Below, piece by piece: positions 17,361-26,145 of a DNA stretch of 64,000 nucleotides. Position 1 is the first letter of the stretch. Every line of letters starts with the position of its first letter. Origin of the DNA: Rubrobacter tropicus (GTDB taxonomy: Bacteria > Actinomycetota > Rubrobacteria > Rubrobacterales > Rubrobacteraceae); the NCBI RefSeq assembly GCF_011492945.1, contig NZ_CP045119.1:2604001-2668000 (forward strand), in the 5' to 3' direction. Position numbers and translations under genes: made by a program. Under the pieces are notes generated by a model, which was given only the letters and a program-made list of their open reading frames with translations, had not been told where the DNA came from and searched no databases.

Positions 17361-19880
17361 CTAGTTTACCTCATTCACCGCCAGAGGTCGCACCCGCCCC
17401 CAGCGCTCCCCCACCTTGGCTTCTACCTCCAGCGGCGGGTGCAGGTCGTAGGCGGCGACCATCCTGTCGATGGCGAGCGCGGCGACCGTCTCTTCCCGGC
17501 CGCGGTCCACGTCGAAGACCAGCTCGTCGTGGACCTGCATGATCATGTCCGCCCCGAAAGACCGTAACCTGGCCTGCAAGTCCACCATGGCCACCTTGAT
17601 GATGTCGGCCGCCGTCCCCTGGACCTTCGCGTTGAACGCGAGCCTCTCCCCGAGCTTCCTGACGTTCTTGTTCGAGTTCTTCAGCTCCGGCACGTACCGC
17701 CGCCGCCCGAACAGCGTCGTCGAGTACCCGAGCTCCTCGGCCTCCTCCAGAGTCTCCTTCATAAACTCCGTTACCCGCGGGTAACGCTCGAAGTACCGCT
17801 TGATGTAGCGCTCGGCCTCCGCCGGGTGCACGTTTCCGAGCCGTGTGGCTAGGCCAAAACCGGAGATCCCGTACAGGATCCCGAAGTTGACCATCTTCGC
17901 CCGCCGGCGCAACTCCGGCGTAACGCTCTCCATCCGCGTGTCGAAGACCTCCGAGGCCGTCCTCGTATGTATATCCTCGCCGTTCTCGAACGACTCGACG
18001 AGCGACGGTTCGCCGGTCATGTGGGCGAGTATCCTGAGCTCTATCTGCGAGTAGTCCGCGACGACGAGGCGCCTACCCGGGGAGGCCGTGAAAGCGTCCC
18101 GGATGCGCGCGCCGGTCTCGGTCCTGATGGGGATGTTCTGGAGGTTCGGCTTGTCGCTCGAGATGCGCCCGGTCGACGTCGCCGCCTGTCTCAGCGTGGT
18201 GTGGATGCGGCCGTCTTCGGTGATGAGGTCGCGCAGCCCGTCTATGTAGGTGCCCTTTAGCTTGGCGTACTCCCGGTACTCGACTACGAGCTCGGCTATG
18301 GTGTGGCCCTGGATGCGCAACTGCTCGAGCACCTTCGCGTCGGTCGAGTAGCCCGTCTTCGTCTTTCGGATCGGCGGAAGGCCCATCTCCTCGAAGAGGA
18401 CCTCGCCGAGCTGCTTCGGCGAGCCGATGTTGAACTCGTGGCCGACCTCCTCGTAGATGCGGGTCTCGAGGTCGCTTATCCGCCCGACGAGATCCTCGCC
18501 GATCTCTTCGAGGGCGGCCCGGTCGACGGGCATCCCGACGTCCTCGACCTCCCCGAGCACGTCCGCCAGCGGCAACTCGACGTCGTAGTAGAGACGGGCG
18601 AGCCCCATCTCTTCGAGTTCGGACTGCAGCTTCGGGTAAAGCGCGAAGATGAGGGCCGCCCTACGCGCCGCCGCCTCGACCTCGGGGTCCTCCTGCCCCA
18701 CTTCGACCTCGGCCAGCCCCCGCTCCCCGGCAAGCGCCTCCAGCTCGTAGCTCCCGAGACCCGGCTTGACGAGGTACGCCGCGAGAAACGTGTCGAAGGC
18801 CGCCCCCCGCACCCCGAGCTGCTTCGCGTCGTGGACCTTCAAGGGGACGTCGGGCACGCCATCGACGAGCCGCACCTCCCCCTCGGAGACGGCCACGCAC
18901 CACCGGCCGCCCTCCCCGACCGGCGCCGCCGCGACTGGCTCGAAGGACAGCTCCACCGGCTCCTCCGAGACGCTCACTTCCAGCCTCTCGGGGGGCGGTG
19001 GCGCCTCACCACCGATGACGGGAAGCGTCGCGAAGCGCGGCTGGAGGGTTCGGAACTCGTAGCGGCGCAGGACGACGTCGTGGCTCTCCGGGGAGACGCC
19101 CTCGAAACGCAGCGCCTCCGGGTCGAACCGGACCGGCGCGTCGAAACGCATCTTCGCCAGCTCCAGCGACATGAAGGCGCTGTCCTTGCCCTCCTCCAGC
19201 TTCTTGCGGGTGCCTTTTGCGGAGATATCGTCCAGGTTCTCGTAGATCTCCGCCACCGTGCCGAACCTCTGGAGCAGGTTCGAAGCTCCCTTCGGGCCGA
19301 TGCCGCGGACGCCGGGGATGTTGTCGGACGGGTCGCCGATGAGGGCCTTGTAGTCCGGGATCTGCTCCGGCGTAACCCCGTACTCCTCGACGACCTCGTC
19401 CCGCCCATAAGTCTTGGTCTCCGAGACGCCGCGCGTCGTCCGCAGCACCTTCACGTTTCCGTCGACCAACTGCATCGCGTCCTGGTCGCCCGTGACTATG
19501 AACAGCTCGGTGCCCTCCGGGATCTGGCGCGACATCGTCGCCAAGGCGTCGTCGGCCTCGAAGCCTTCGGCACGCACGGCGGGGATGTTCATGGCGTCCA
19601 GGATCTCGTCCAGGTGGTCGAGCTGGACCTTGAGCTCCTCCGGCATCGCCGAGCGTTGGGCCTTGTAATCCGGGAAGACGTCCATGCGGAACTGGGGCTT
19701 GCCCGCGTCCCAGACCACGCCGAGGCCCACCTCTTCTTCCGATTCCAAAAGCTTCAGGATCATGCTCGTAAAGCCGTACAGCGCGTTCGTGGGCAATCCG
19801 CTGCTCGTCGAGATGCTCTGCGGCAGCGCGTAGAACGCCCGGTAGAGCAGGGAGAAACCGTCGATGAGATAGACACGCAT
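17361..19880 (-). CDS. polA: DNA polymerase I, without proofreading residues
   Basis: Repair and Okazaki-fragment polymerase. The N-terminal 5' nuclease domain starts MRVYLIDGFSLLYRAFYALP and includes the helix-hairpin region GDPSDNIPGVRGIGPKGA. The polymerase domain has motif A (VVADYSQIELRILAH), motif B (RRRAKMVNFGILYGISGFG) and motif C (QVHDELVF). The middle 3'-5' exonuclease region is shortened. The usual FDTET aspartate/glutamate pair is missing (VPLKVHDAKQLGVRGAAFDTFLAAYL is seen instead, over about residues 355-380), so proofreading is probably absent, as in Taq and mycobacterial enzymes. Length, 839 aa, is close to Taq polymerase. Confidence 0.97.
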   Translation of the reverse strand: MRVYLIDGFSLLYRAFYALPQSISTSSGLPTNALYGFTSMILKLLESEEEVGLGVVWDAGKPQFRMDVFPDYKAQRSAMPEELKVQLDHLDEILDAMNIPAVRAEGFEADDALATMSRQIPEGTELFIVTGDQDAMQLVDGNVKVLRTTRGVSETKTYGRDEVVEEYGVTPEQIPDYKALIGDPSDNIPGVRGIGPKGASNLLQRFGTVAEIYENLDDISAKGTRKKLEEGKDSAFMSLELAKMRFDAPVRFDPEALRFEGVSPESHDVVLRRYEFRTLQPRFATLPVIGGEAPPPPERLEVSVSEEPVELSFEPVAAAPVGEGGRWCVAVSEGEVRLVDGVPDVPLKVHDAKQLGVRGAAFDTFLAAYLVKPGLGSYELEALAGERGLAEVEVGQEDPEVEAAARRAALIFALYPKLQSELEEMGLARLYYDVELPLADVLGEVEDVGMPVDRAALEEIGEDLVGRISDLETRIYEEVGHEFNIGSPKQLGEVLFEEMGLPPIRKTKTGYSTDAKVLEQLRIQGHTIAELVVEYREYAKLKGTYIDGLRDLITEDGRIHTTLRQAATSTGRISSDKPNLQNIPIRTETGARIRDAFTASPGRRLVVADYSQIELRILAHMTGEPSLVESFENGEDIHTRTASEVFDTRMESVTPELRRRAKMVNFGILYGISGFGLATRLGNVHPAEAERYIKRYFERYPRVTEFMKETLEEAEELGYSTTLFGRRRYVPELKNSNKNVRKLGERLAFNAKVQGTAADIIKVAMVDLQARLRSFGADMIMQVHDELVFDVDRGREETVAALAIDRMVAAYDLHPPLEVEAKVGERWGRVRPLAVNEVN

Positions 19881-19937
19881 TCCGAAGGATTATACCGAAG
19901 AAGCTTCGATCAAACCCCGCCGAAATCGTAAGGAGAG

Positions 19938-19965
19938 GGCCCGGCGTACGAATCTTCGCCGGGCC
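19938..19965 (-). terminator. hairpin terminator between the 150-aa gene and polA
   Basis: A 9-bp stem GGCCCGGCG/CGCCGGGCC with a 10-base loop, 34 bases after the stop of the upstream minus-strand gene. The following T content is weak, so it may be an inefficient terminator. Confidence 0.55.
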
Positions 19966-19998
19966 ACTCCGTCTCTTTCCGCTGTTCTACGAATCCCT

Positions 19999-20451
19999 TC
20001 AGAGGCGGCGGAAGTGCAGCCTACCGCCTTCTTCCCCGGGCGTGAGCTCGTAGCGCTCCAGGTCGTAGGAGACGTACATTCTGGACGTGATGCTGGCGGC
20101 CTGCTCGTGCTTTTTGCCGCCCGAGGCCCCGAGCGCCGCTTCGCGGCTCTCCCAGAGGCAGAAGGAGAGGCAGCGGCGTCTCTCGTCGGCGTCGCCCTTG
20201 AAGTAGCGGAGGAGGCCGCCGGACCTCAACGCTTCCGCGTATGCCAGGTCGTCGAACCAGCGGAGCAGGTCCAGGTCGGCGTCGGGGCGGCGCACGGAGC
20301 GGAAGACGACCAGGTAGAGCCGATCGAAGTCGTATCCGGCGATAACGGGCCAGTCGAAGCCCTGTTCTATGGGTAGGTTCTGGTAGTCCGAACGGACGGG
20401 AGAAATTCTTTGGGCTGCCTCTTGCAGGCCAACCCGAAGGGAGAGCGTCAT
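19999..20451 (-). CDS. hypothetical protein, 150 aa
   Basis: Family not recognised. The soluble protein has no signal peptide. It contains AGYDFDRLYLVVFRSVRRPDAD, a tryptophan-rich RWFDDLAYAEAL stretch and CLSFCLWESREAA, and ends in RMYVSYDLERYEL. The alternation of strands and helices suggests a ferredoxin-like or dimeric alpha-beta barrel, but that is an impression. The ATG at 20451 is preceded by AGAGAGGTGAAC. A hairpin follows its stop, so it is probably its own unit. Confidence 0.7.
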   Translation of the reverse strand: MTLSLRVGLQEAAQRISPVRSDYQNLPIEQGFDWPVIAGYDFDRLYLVVFRSVRRPDADLDLLRWFDDLAYAEALRSGGLLRYFKGDADERRRCLSFCLWESREAALGASGGKKHEQAASITSRMYVSYDLERYELTPGEEGGRLHFRRL

Positions 20452-20724
20452 TGTTCACCTCTCTGGGTTCTGTTCTCTAGGCTTCACCTCCTCTTGCATG
20501 GACGGCACGGTACCTTCCCTTGCGCCCGATCACGGTCCCGCGCAGATCGCCGGGCTGCCTCACGTTCGTGTGGCCGAACCCGTAGGAGCCGAAAGCGAGA
20601 CGCCTGTACCTGTGGGACGGCGCGTAGAACGACGGTAGTGACAGAACGAATGGCCTTATACCAGACACGCTATTACTATACGCTTTTGGTCCGCTAAAGT
20701 CTACTTAGCCTGTGCAGAAAGCCA

Positions 20725-21438
20725 TTACATCTCACCGAGGTACGCCTCGCGGACCTTCGGGTCCTGGCGCAGCTTCTCGGCCGGGGCCGAGTTGACGATG
20801 GAGCCTGACTCCAGGACGTAGCCACGGGTGGCTATCTCGAGGGCCACGTTCGCGTTCTGCTCGACGAGGAGGATGGTCGTGCCCTGCTTGTTGATCTCCT
20901 CGATTATGTCGAAGATGCGCTCCACGAGCACGGGCGCCAGGCCCATCGAGGGCTCGTCCAGGAGAAGGAGCTTTGGGCTGCTCATCAGGGCGCGGCCGAT
21001 GGCGAGCATCTGCTGCTCGCCGCCGCTCATCGTGCCGGCCTCCTGCTTGATGCGCTCCTGCAGGCGGGGGAAGAGCTCGAAGACGCGGTCCATGTCCCGG
21101 CGGATGCCGTCGCGGTCGTTGCGGTGGTAGGCGCCCATCTCCAGGTTCTCGCGGACCGTCATGCGGGAGAAGATCTTGCGCCCCTCGGGACTCTGGGCGA
21201 TGCCCTTCTTGATCATGCCGTGGGCGGGTACTTCCTGTATCTCCTCGCCGTCGAAGATTATCTTCCCCTGTCGGGGCGGCAAGACGCCGTTAATGGAGCG
21301 CAGCGTCGTAGTCTTGCCCGCGCCGTTCGAGCCGATCAGGGTGACGACCTCCCCCTCCTCGACCGTTAGAGAGACCCCGCGCAGGGCGTGGATGTTCCCG
21401 TAGTAGCTGTGCATGTCCTGGACCTCTAGGAGCGGCAC
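20725..21438 (-). CDS. livF: branched-chain amino acid ABC transporter, ATPase LivF
   Basis: One of two ATPases of a HAAT-type importer for leucine, isoleucine, valine or related amino acids. The 237-aa protein has Walker A GSNGAGKTT, Q-loop region, signature MSGGEQQMLAIGRAL, Walker B LLLLDEPSMGLAPVL and the switch His region. The phrase AQSPEGRKIFSRMTVRENL is characteristic of LivF. Last gene of the operon livK-livH-livM-livG-livF; only 2 bases separate it from livG. Confidence 0.95.
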   Translation of the reverse strand: MPLLEVQDMHSYYGNIHALRGVSLTVEEGEVVTLIGSNGAGKTTTLRSINGVLPPRQGKIIFDGEEIQEVPAHGMIKKGIAQSPEGRKIFSRMTVRENLEMGAYHRNDRDGIRRDMDRVFELFPRLQERIKQEAGTMSGGEQQMLAIGRALMSSPKLLLLDEPSMGLAPVLVERIFDIIEEINKQGTTILLVEQNANVALEIATRGYVLESGSIVNSAPAEKLRQDPKVREAYLGEM

Positions 21439-21440
21439 GG

Positions 21441-22235
21441 CTAACCCGTCTTCGCCGTTCCGAGGTAGGCCTCGATCACCCTCGGGTCCTGGCGGACCTC
21501 CGAGGGCAGGCCCTCGGAGATCTTCTCCCCGTGGTCGAGAACCGTCACCCTATCGGAGATGCTCATCACCACGCGCATCTCGTGCTCGATGAGCAGGATG
21601 GAGATCCCACGCTCCTCCCGCAGCCTGCGGATGAGGTCCGTCAGCCGCGCGGTCTCCTGCGGGTTCATGCCCGCCGTCGGCTCGTCGAGCAGGAGGAGGG
21701 TAGGCTCCGAAGCGAGCGCCCGCGCTATCTCGAGCCTCCGCTGGTCGCCGTAGGAGAGGTTCTTCGCGAAGGTCTGCCGGTTGCTGATGCCCACGAAATC
21801 GAGCAGCTCGCTCGCCCGCTCGGCGGACTCCTTCTCTTCGCGCCGGGTGGCGGGGGTGCGGAGGATGGCGCCGAGGATGCCGCTCTTGAGGCGCGTGTGC
21901 ATGCCGGAGAGCACGTTGTCCACGGCGCTCATCGTGCCGAAGAGCCGGATGTTCTGGAACGTGCGCCCGATCCCCATCTGCGCCCGCTGGTGGGCCTTGA
22001 GACGCGTGATGTTCTTGTCCTTGAAGACGAAGGACCCCGAGGTCGGCCCGAAGAGGCCGCTCACCATGTTGAAGAACGTCGTCTTGCCGGCGCCGTTCGG
22101 CCCGATCAGGCTGACGATGGACCGCTCCGGGATGTCGAAGTTCACGGAGTTGACGGCCACGAGGCCGCCGAAGACCTTGGTTATGCCGCGCGCCTCCAGC
22201 AGGGGCGTCTCCTTCTGGCCGTTCCCCTCAGGCAC
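21441..22235 (-). CDS. livG: branched-chain amino acid ABC transporter, ATPase LivG
   Basis: Second ATPase of the importer, 264 aa. Walker A is GPNGAGKTTFFN, the LivG-type phrase GIGRTFQNIRLFGTMSAVDNV follows, then signature LSYGDQRRLEIARAL (SYGDQ replaces SGGQ, as usual in LivG) and Walker B LLLLDEPTAGMNP. Its start overlaps the end of livM by 8 bases, indicating translational coupling. Confidence 0.95.
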   Translation of the reverse strand: MPEGNGQKETPLLEARGITKVFGGLVAVNSVNFDIPERSIVSLIGPNGAGKTTFFNMVSGLFGPTSGSFVFKDKNITRLKAHQRAQMGIGRTFQNIRLFGTMSAVDNVLSGMHTRLKSGILGAILRTPATRREEKESAERASELLDFVGISNRQTFAKNLSYGDQRRLEIARALASEPTLLLLDEPTAGMNPQETARLTDLIRRLREERGISILLIEHEMRVVMSISDRVTVLDHGEKISEGLPSEVRQDPRVIEAYLGTAKTG

Positions 22236-23394
22236 GGGCGCCCCCCATCGCGTCGCCGGTGCCGGGGTCCTCGTCGCGCAACTCCTCCTGGCGCTGGCGG
22301 TTGGGGATGATGCCCTCGGGTCTCAGGAGCATCATCAGCACGAGGACCACGCCGAAGATAAAGAAGTTGTAGCGGGCCAGGTCCACGTTGCTCATCGCCG
22401 CGCTGCCCACCGTGTCGCCGATGGCGTGAACGACGGTGCTCAGCTGCGGCAGTACGTAGAAGTTGATGCCCTGGAGTGCTATGGCGCCCAGGATCACGCC
22501 GTAGATGTTCCCCATCCCCCCGAGCACGACCATGCAGAGTATCAGAATGGAGATGTTGAACGAGAAGGCGTCGGGGAAGATGTTCTTGATGAACGCCCCG
22601 TAGAACGCGCCGGCGAACCCGCCGAACAGCGCGCCCAGGGCGTAGGCCCACAGCTTCGTCGTTACGGGGTTTATGCCCATGGCGGCGGCGGCCGTCTCGT
22701 CCTCGCGCACCGAGATCCAGGCCCGCCCGAGCCTGGAGTTCTGCAGGCGCACGTTTACGTAGACCGTGACGAGGACCATCGCGAGGATGGTGTAGTACCA
22801 GGGGTTGAGATCGAGGGTGCTGAACCGCTGCCACGTGTCGAGCGAGTCGGGCAGAAACGGGAAGCCCGGCGAGTCTATGGCCTTGATGCCGATGGTCCCG
22901 TTCGTGAGGTTGAAGCCGCCGAGGTCGTCCCCGTTCTGGAAGAACCGGGGGATGATCTCACCGAACCCGAGCGTGACTATGGCGAGGTAGTCCCCCCGCA
23001 GCCTGAGGGTCGGGAAGCCGATGATCATGCCGCAGACCGCGGAGAAGGCCCCCGCAAGTAGGAGCAATATCCAGAACGAGACGTGTATCCCCGGCAGGGC
23101 CTCGCCGCTCAAGGACGTCGCCGTCGAGCCGAAGGAGAAGCTCACCCCGTTGAAGTGGCTCGACGCGAACCACCCGACCACGTAGGCCCCGAGCGCGTAG
23201 AACGCCACGAAGCCCAGGTCGAGAAGGCCCGCGAAACCGACCACGATGTTCAGGCCCAGGGCCAGCATCACGAAGATGGCGATGGTGATGGCGGTAAACA
23301 GGGCGTCAGTGCCGAGCGCCGCGTCAATAAACGGGAGCAAGACGGCGAGCACGATCAGGACCGCCGGCAGCACGAACCTCCTGTAGCGGGCCAA
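22228..23394 (-). CDS. livM: branched-chain amino acid ABC transporter permease LivM
   Basis: Membrane subunit of the importer, 388 aa with about nine to ten hydrophobic segments. LivM hallmarks are visible: GLNIVVGFAGLLDLGFVAFYALGAY near the N-terminus, PTLRLRGDYLAIVTLGFGEI in the middle and GGMGNIYGVILGA near the end. The C-terminus is charged and cytoplasmic. It lies one base from livH and overlaps livG. Confidence 0.95.
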   Translation of the reverse strand: MARYRRFVLPAVLIVLAVLLPFIDAALGTDALFTAITIAIFVMLALGLNIVVGFAGLLDLGFVAFYALGAYVVGWFASSHFNGVSFSFGSTATSLSGEALPGIHVSFWILLLLAGAFSAVCGMIIGFPTLRLRGDYLAIVTLGFGEIIPRFFQNGDDLGGFNLTNGTIGIKAIDSPGFPFLPDSLDTWQRFSTLDLNPWYYTILAMVLVTVYVNVRLQNSRLGRAWISVREDETAAAAMGINPVTTKLWAYALGALFGGFAGAFYGAFIKNIFPDAFSFNISILILCMVVLGGMGNIYGVILGAIALQGINFYVLPQLSTVVHAIGDTVGSAAMSNVDLARYNFFIFGVVLVLMMLLRPEGIIPNRQRQEELRDEDPGTGDAMGGARA

Positions 23395-23395
23395 G

Positions 23396-24481
23396 CTACT
23401 CGCCCCCGCCCTGCACGGCCGATCGGTCCCCGAGAAGGCCCCGCGGCCTGAAGACGAGAACCGCGATCAGGACGGCGAAGATCACCACGGACGTCCACCT
23501 CACGCCGATGTACTGGTCCGCCATCGAGCCGATGATCCCGATCAAGAACCCGCCGACAACCGCCCCGCTCAGGTTCCCGATGCCGCCGAGCACCGCCGCC
23601 GTGAAGGCGAAGAGGCCCTGGGTGAAGCCGACGTTGAAGACGGTGATGCCGTTGAAGAGCCCGTACATGACGCCGGAGGCGCCGGCGAGGATACCGCCGA
23701 GCATGAAGGTGATGGAGATGGTGCGGTTCACGTTGATGCCCATCATGGAGGCCGCCTCCTTGTCCTGGGCGACCGCCCGCATCGCCTTGCCCTGGCGGGT
23801 GTTGGAGATAAAGTAGGAGAGGGCGACGAGCAGGGGAACCGTCACCGCGATCACGAACAGGTCCTTCCAGCGGAAGATCACGGCCTCCCCGGGCAGGATG
23901 TTGGCGCTGGAGATCAGCTCGGGGAACGGGACCTGGGCCGGTCCCTTCCAGATAAGCCCGACGTTCTGCAGGATAAAGGACATGCCTATGGCCGTGATGA
24001 GCACGGCCAGCCGCGGCGAGTTCCTCAAGGGCTTGTACGCCACCCGCTCGATGCCGACGCCGAGCAGGCCGCAGACCACCATCGCGACCACGAGCGCGAT
24101 CACGACGCCCAGGATCTTCAGCAGGGTCCCGCCGTCGCCGGTGATCGGGGCGAAGAACTGCAAGCCCACGAACGTCCCCGACAACACCGTGATGCCGACG
24201 AAGGAGCCGATCATGAAGTTGTCGCCGTGGGCGAAGTTGATGAGCTCGATGATGCCGTAGACGAGCGTGTAGCCGAGCGCGATGAGCGCGATGATGGCCC
24301 CATTTGTAACTCCGATAACGAGCTGGGATGCGAACTGCCCCGGCTCCTGGACGGCCTGGGAGAAGAGCAACACCAGCACGACCGCGAGAACGACCGCGGA
24401 CAGGCGCGTGCTCCAGCTGGACGCCCTGACGCTCTGCAGCAGGGCCTCCGACCTGCTCTTGGCCGCTCCACCCGTCGTCAT
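23396..24481 (-). CDS. livH: branched-chain amino acid ABC transporter permease LivH
   Basis: Partner permease, 361 aa. It has an N-terminal tail of about 30 residues, then membrane segments including GVTNGAIIALIALGYTLVYGIIELINFAHGD, the typical LivH opening, then MRAVAQDKEAASMMGINVNRTI (the cytoplasmic ATPase-contact loop) and AAVLGGIGNLSGAVVGG. It lies 70 bases downstream of the binding-protein gene. Confidence 0.95.
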   Translation of the reverse strand: MTTGGAAKSRSEALLQSVRASSWSTRLSAVVLAVVLVLLFSQAVQEPGQFASQLVIGVTNGAIIALIALGYTLVYGIIELINFAHGDNFMIGSFVGITVLSGTFVGLQFFAPITGDGGTLLKILGVVIALVVAMVVCGLLGVGIERVAYKPLRNSPRLAVLITAIGMSFILQNVGLIWKGPAQVPFPELISSANILPGEAVIFRWKDLFVIAVTVPLLVALSYFISNTRQGKAMRAVAQDKEAASMMGINVNRTISITFMLGGILAGASGVMYGLFNGITVFNVGFTQGLFAFTAAVLGGIGNLSGAVVGGFLIGIIGSMADQYIGVRWTSVVIFAVLIAVLVFRPRGLLGDRSAVQGGGE

Positions 24482-24551
24482 AGGACCCCTCTTCTAGCGG
24501 TGGGGACCGGCCCGAAAGGCCGGCCCCCAGGCGAACTGTACGTGGCTCCTC

Positions 24552-25808
24552 CTAGAGGTCCGCTACGTCGACTACCCGGTCGAGCGTGAACTCGCCGCCG
24601 TCGACGGTCTGGACCGAGAGCTCGGTGAGGCTCGTGTCGCCGTCCTCGTCGAAGCTCCAGGTTCCGAGCACGCCCTCGAAGTCCTCCGTTGCGAAGACCT
24701 CCTCGATGACGGCCTGGCGCTCGGGCACGCCGCCGGCGTCTTCCGCGGCGCGCTCGATGGCGTCGAGCATCACGTTGGCGGCCTCGTAGGCGTAGGCGGT
24801 GTAGGGCTGGATCTGATCGTCGTACTTGCTCTCGTAGGTCTCGACGAACTCCTGGCCCTCGGCGGAGAGCTCGCTCTCCGGCAGGCCGCCGAAGGTGACG
24901 TAGATGCCGTTGGCGGCGTCCCCGGCCTGGCCGAGAAGCTCGTCGACGAAGATGCCGTCGGGGCCGACGAAGAGAACCTCGTCGTTGGGCATACCGGCGC
25001 CGACCTTGTCCTTTATGAGCTGGGCGGCGTTGTTCTCGATGATGCCGCCGAAGTAGACGGCGTCGGGCTCGGCCTGGGCGACCTTGTTCATCAGGGAACG
25101 GTAGTTGGAGGCCGAGCCGTCGATGCCCTCACGGCCCAATACCTCGATGCCCTGCTCCTCGGCGGCCTTCTGGAACTGGTCGGCGAGGCCCTTGCCGTAG
25201 GTCTCCTTGTCGTCGAGGATGTAGACGGACTGCACATCCTCCTGCTGCATCAGCGCGGCACCCGCCTGGCCCTGCTTGTCGTCGGCCACGATCACGCGGG
25301 CATAGTTGCGCTCGCCCGTCGGGTAGTACTTGTCCGGCTCGTCCGGCTCGCCGCCGGGCTTGGTGAGGCCGATGTAGGTGTTGGCCGGGCTGACCATCGC
25401 GAGGCCGGCCTCGTTGAGGGTCGGGATCTGGGTGGCGGCGCACCCGGAGTTGAACGGGCCGATCCAGCCGATGACCGCCTCGTCCTGCGCGGCCTGCTGC
25501 GCGTTCTCGGCGCACTTGGCCGGGTCCCACTGACCGGCCTGGGCGGTCGCGTCGTCGAGGGACTCGTAATCTATCTGAAGGCCCGCGACCTCGCCGTCGC
25601 GCTGCTGGATGGCGAGCTTGATCGCGTTGACCATCGTCGTCGTCTGGGCGCGGTTCGCGCCCTGCAGCGGCAGGTCGCTGACTATCTTGACAGACTCCCC
25701 GCCGCCGGAGCCGCCGCCGCCGTTGCTCGCCCCGCCGCATCCCACTACTAACAGGGCCGACAATAGCCCCGCGACCACCAAGGTCGTTACTCGACGCGCT
25801 TTCCTCAA
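24552..25808 (-). CDS. livK: branched-chain amino acid ABC transporter, substrate-binding lipoprotein
   Basis: Periplasmic-binding-protein type I family (receptor family ligand-binding region). The start is TTG 25808 with GGAGGAG directly upstream; the open frame extends 24 codons further without support. The precursor begins with a basic stretch, a hydrophobic LVVAGLLSALLVVGCGG signal with lipobox Cys, and a Gly/Ser linker. The mature part opens VKIVSDLPLQG, and AVIGWIGPFNSGCAATQIP and the hinge-type VYILDDKETYGKGLADQF follow. It is the first gene of the liv operon and the most upstream, with a good promoter. Confidence 0.93.
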   Translation of the reverse strand: MRKARRVTTLVVAGLLSALLVVGCGGASNGGGGSGGGESVKIVSDLPLQGANRAQTTTMVNAIKLAIQQRDGEVAGLQIDYESLDDATAQAGQWDPAKCAENAQQAAQDEAVIGWIGPFNSGCAATQIPTLNEAGLAMVSPANTYIGLTKPGGEPDEPDKYYPTGERNYARVIVADDKQGQAGAALMQQEDVQSVYILDDKETYGKGLADQFQKAAEEQGIEVLGREGIDGSASNYRSLMNKVAQAEPDAVYFGGIIENNAAQLIKDKVGAGMPNDEVLFVGPDGIFVDELLGQAGDAANGIYVTFGGLPESELSAEGQEFVETYESKYDDQIQPYTAYAYEAANVMLDAIERAAEDAGGVPERQAVIEEVFATEDFEGVLGTWSFDEDGDTSLTELSVQTVDGGEFTLDRVVDVADL

Positions 25809-25878
25809 TTCTCCTCCTCGATTCCCATCTACCCGAGTTCGCCGCCGCGGCGGCCCGAAAAAGTCTTGTTGAAACGGC

Positions 25879-25908
25879 ATTATGGGTATGCATACTCCGG
25901 TTTGTCAA
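25879..25908 (-). promoter_or_regulatory. liv operon promoter with palindrome in spacer
   Basis: Minus-strand TTGACA (25908-25903) and CATAAT (25884-25879) are 18 bases apart. The spacer contains the palindrome GTATGCATAC (25886-25895), a possible operator. RNA would begin about 64 bases before the livK start. Confidence 0.7.
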
Positions 25909-25970
25909 GCAGCGTGTGCCCGCGCCCGGAACACCTTTTATACGTTGGTATAATGCTCCCCGTTCCGCAC

Positions 25971-26054
25971 GCCGGAGTGGCGGAATCGGTAGACGCGCCG
26001 GACTCAAAATTCGGTGAGGGAAACCTCGTGTGGGTTCGAGTCCCACCTCCGGTA
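25971..26054 (+). tRNA. tRNA-Leu (anticodon CAA)
   Basis: A cloverleaf is readable by eye: acceptor GCCGGAG pairs with CTCCGGT, discriminator A at 26054. Anticodon stem CCGGA/TTCGG holds loop CTCAAAA with anticodon CAA. There is a long class II variable arm (GAGGG AAA CCTC) and a T-arm GTGGG-TTCGAGT-CCCAC. CCA is not encoded. TATAAT at 25949-25954 may be its -10 element, and a strong hairpin follows. Confidence 0.97.
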
Positions 26055-26058
26055 CTTG

Positions 26059-26088
26059 GTGTACGAAGGGCCACGGCCCTTCGTACAC
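26059..26088 (+). terminator. terminator hairpin after tRNA-Leu
   Basis: A perfect 13-bp stem GTGTACGAAGGGC with its complement, loop CACG (26072-26075), followed by a T-containing stretch that is itself a heptad repeat array. Confidence 0.8.
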
Positions 26089-26090
26089 GC

Positions 26091-26118
26091 TTTCAGCTTT
26101 TAGCTATCAGCCGTCAGC
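26091..26118. repeat. four perfect-register heptad repeats
   Basis: TTTCAGC, TTTTAGC, TATCAGC, CGTCAGC in direct tandem, immediately after the tRNA terminator. Confidence 0.8.
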
Positions 26119-26145
26119 TTTTGTTTGGGTTATTGGTCGGTTGGA

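Noticed and set aside
18303-19931. 542-aa plus-strand frame across polA
   Set aside because: Antisense shadow of a clear DNA polymerase I gene.
20477-20668. 63-aa minus-strand ORF upstream of the 150-aa gene
   Set aside because: Poor start context, no family, and the SD-like AGGAGGTGA lies at its end with no start behind it; the 273-base gap is otherwise empty to my eye.
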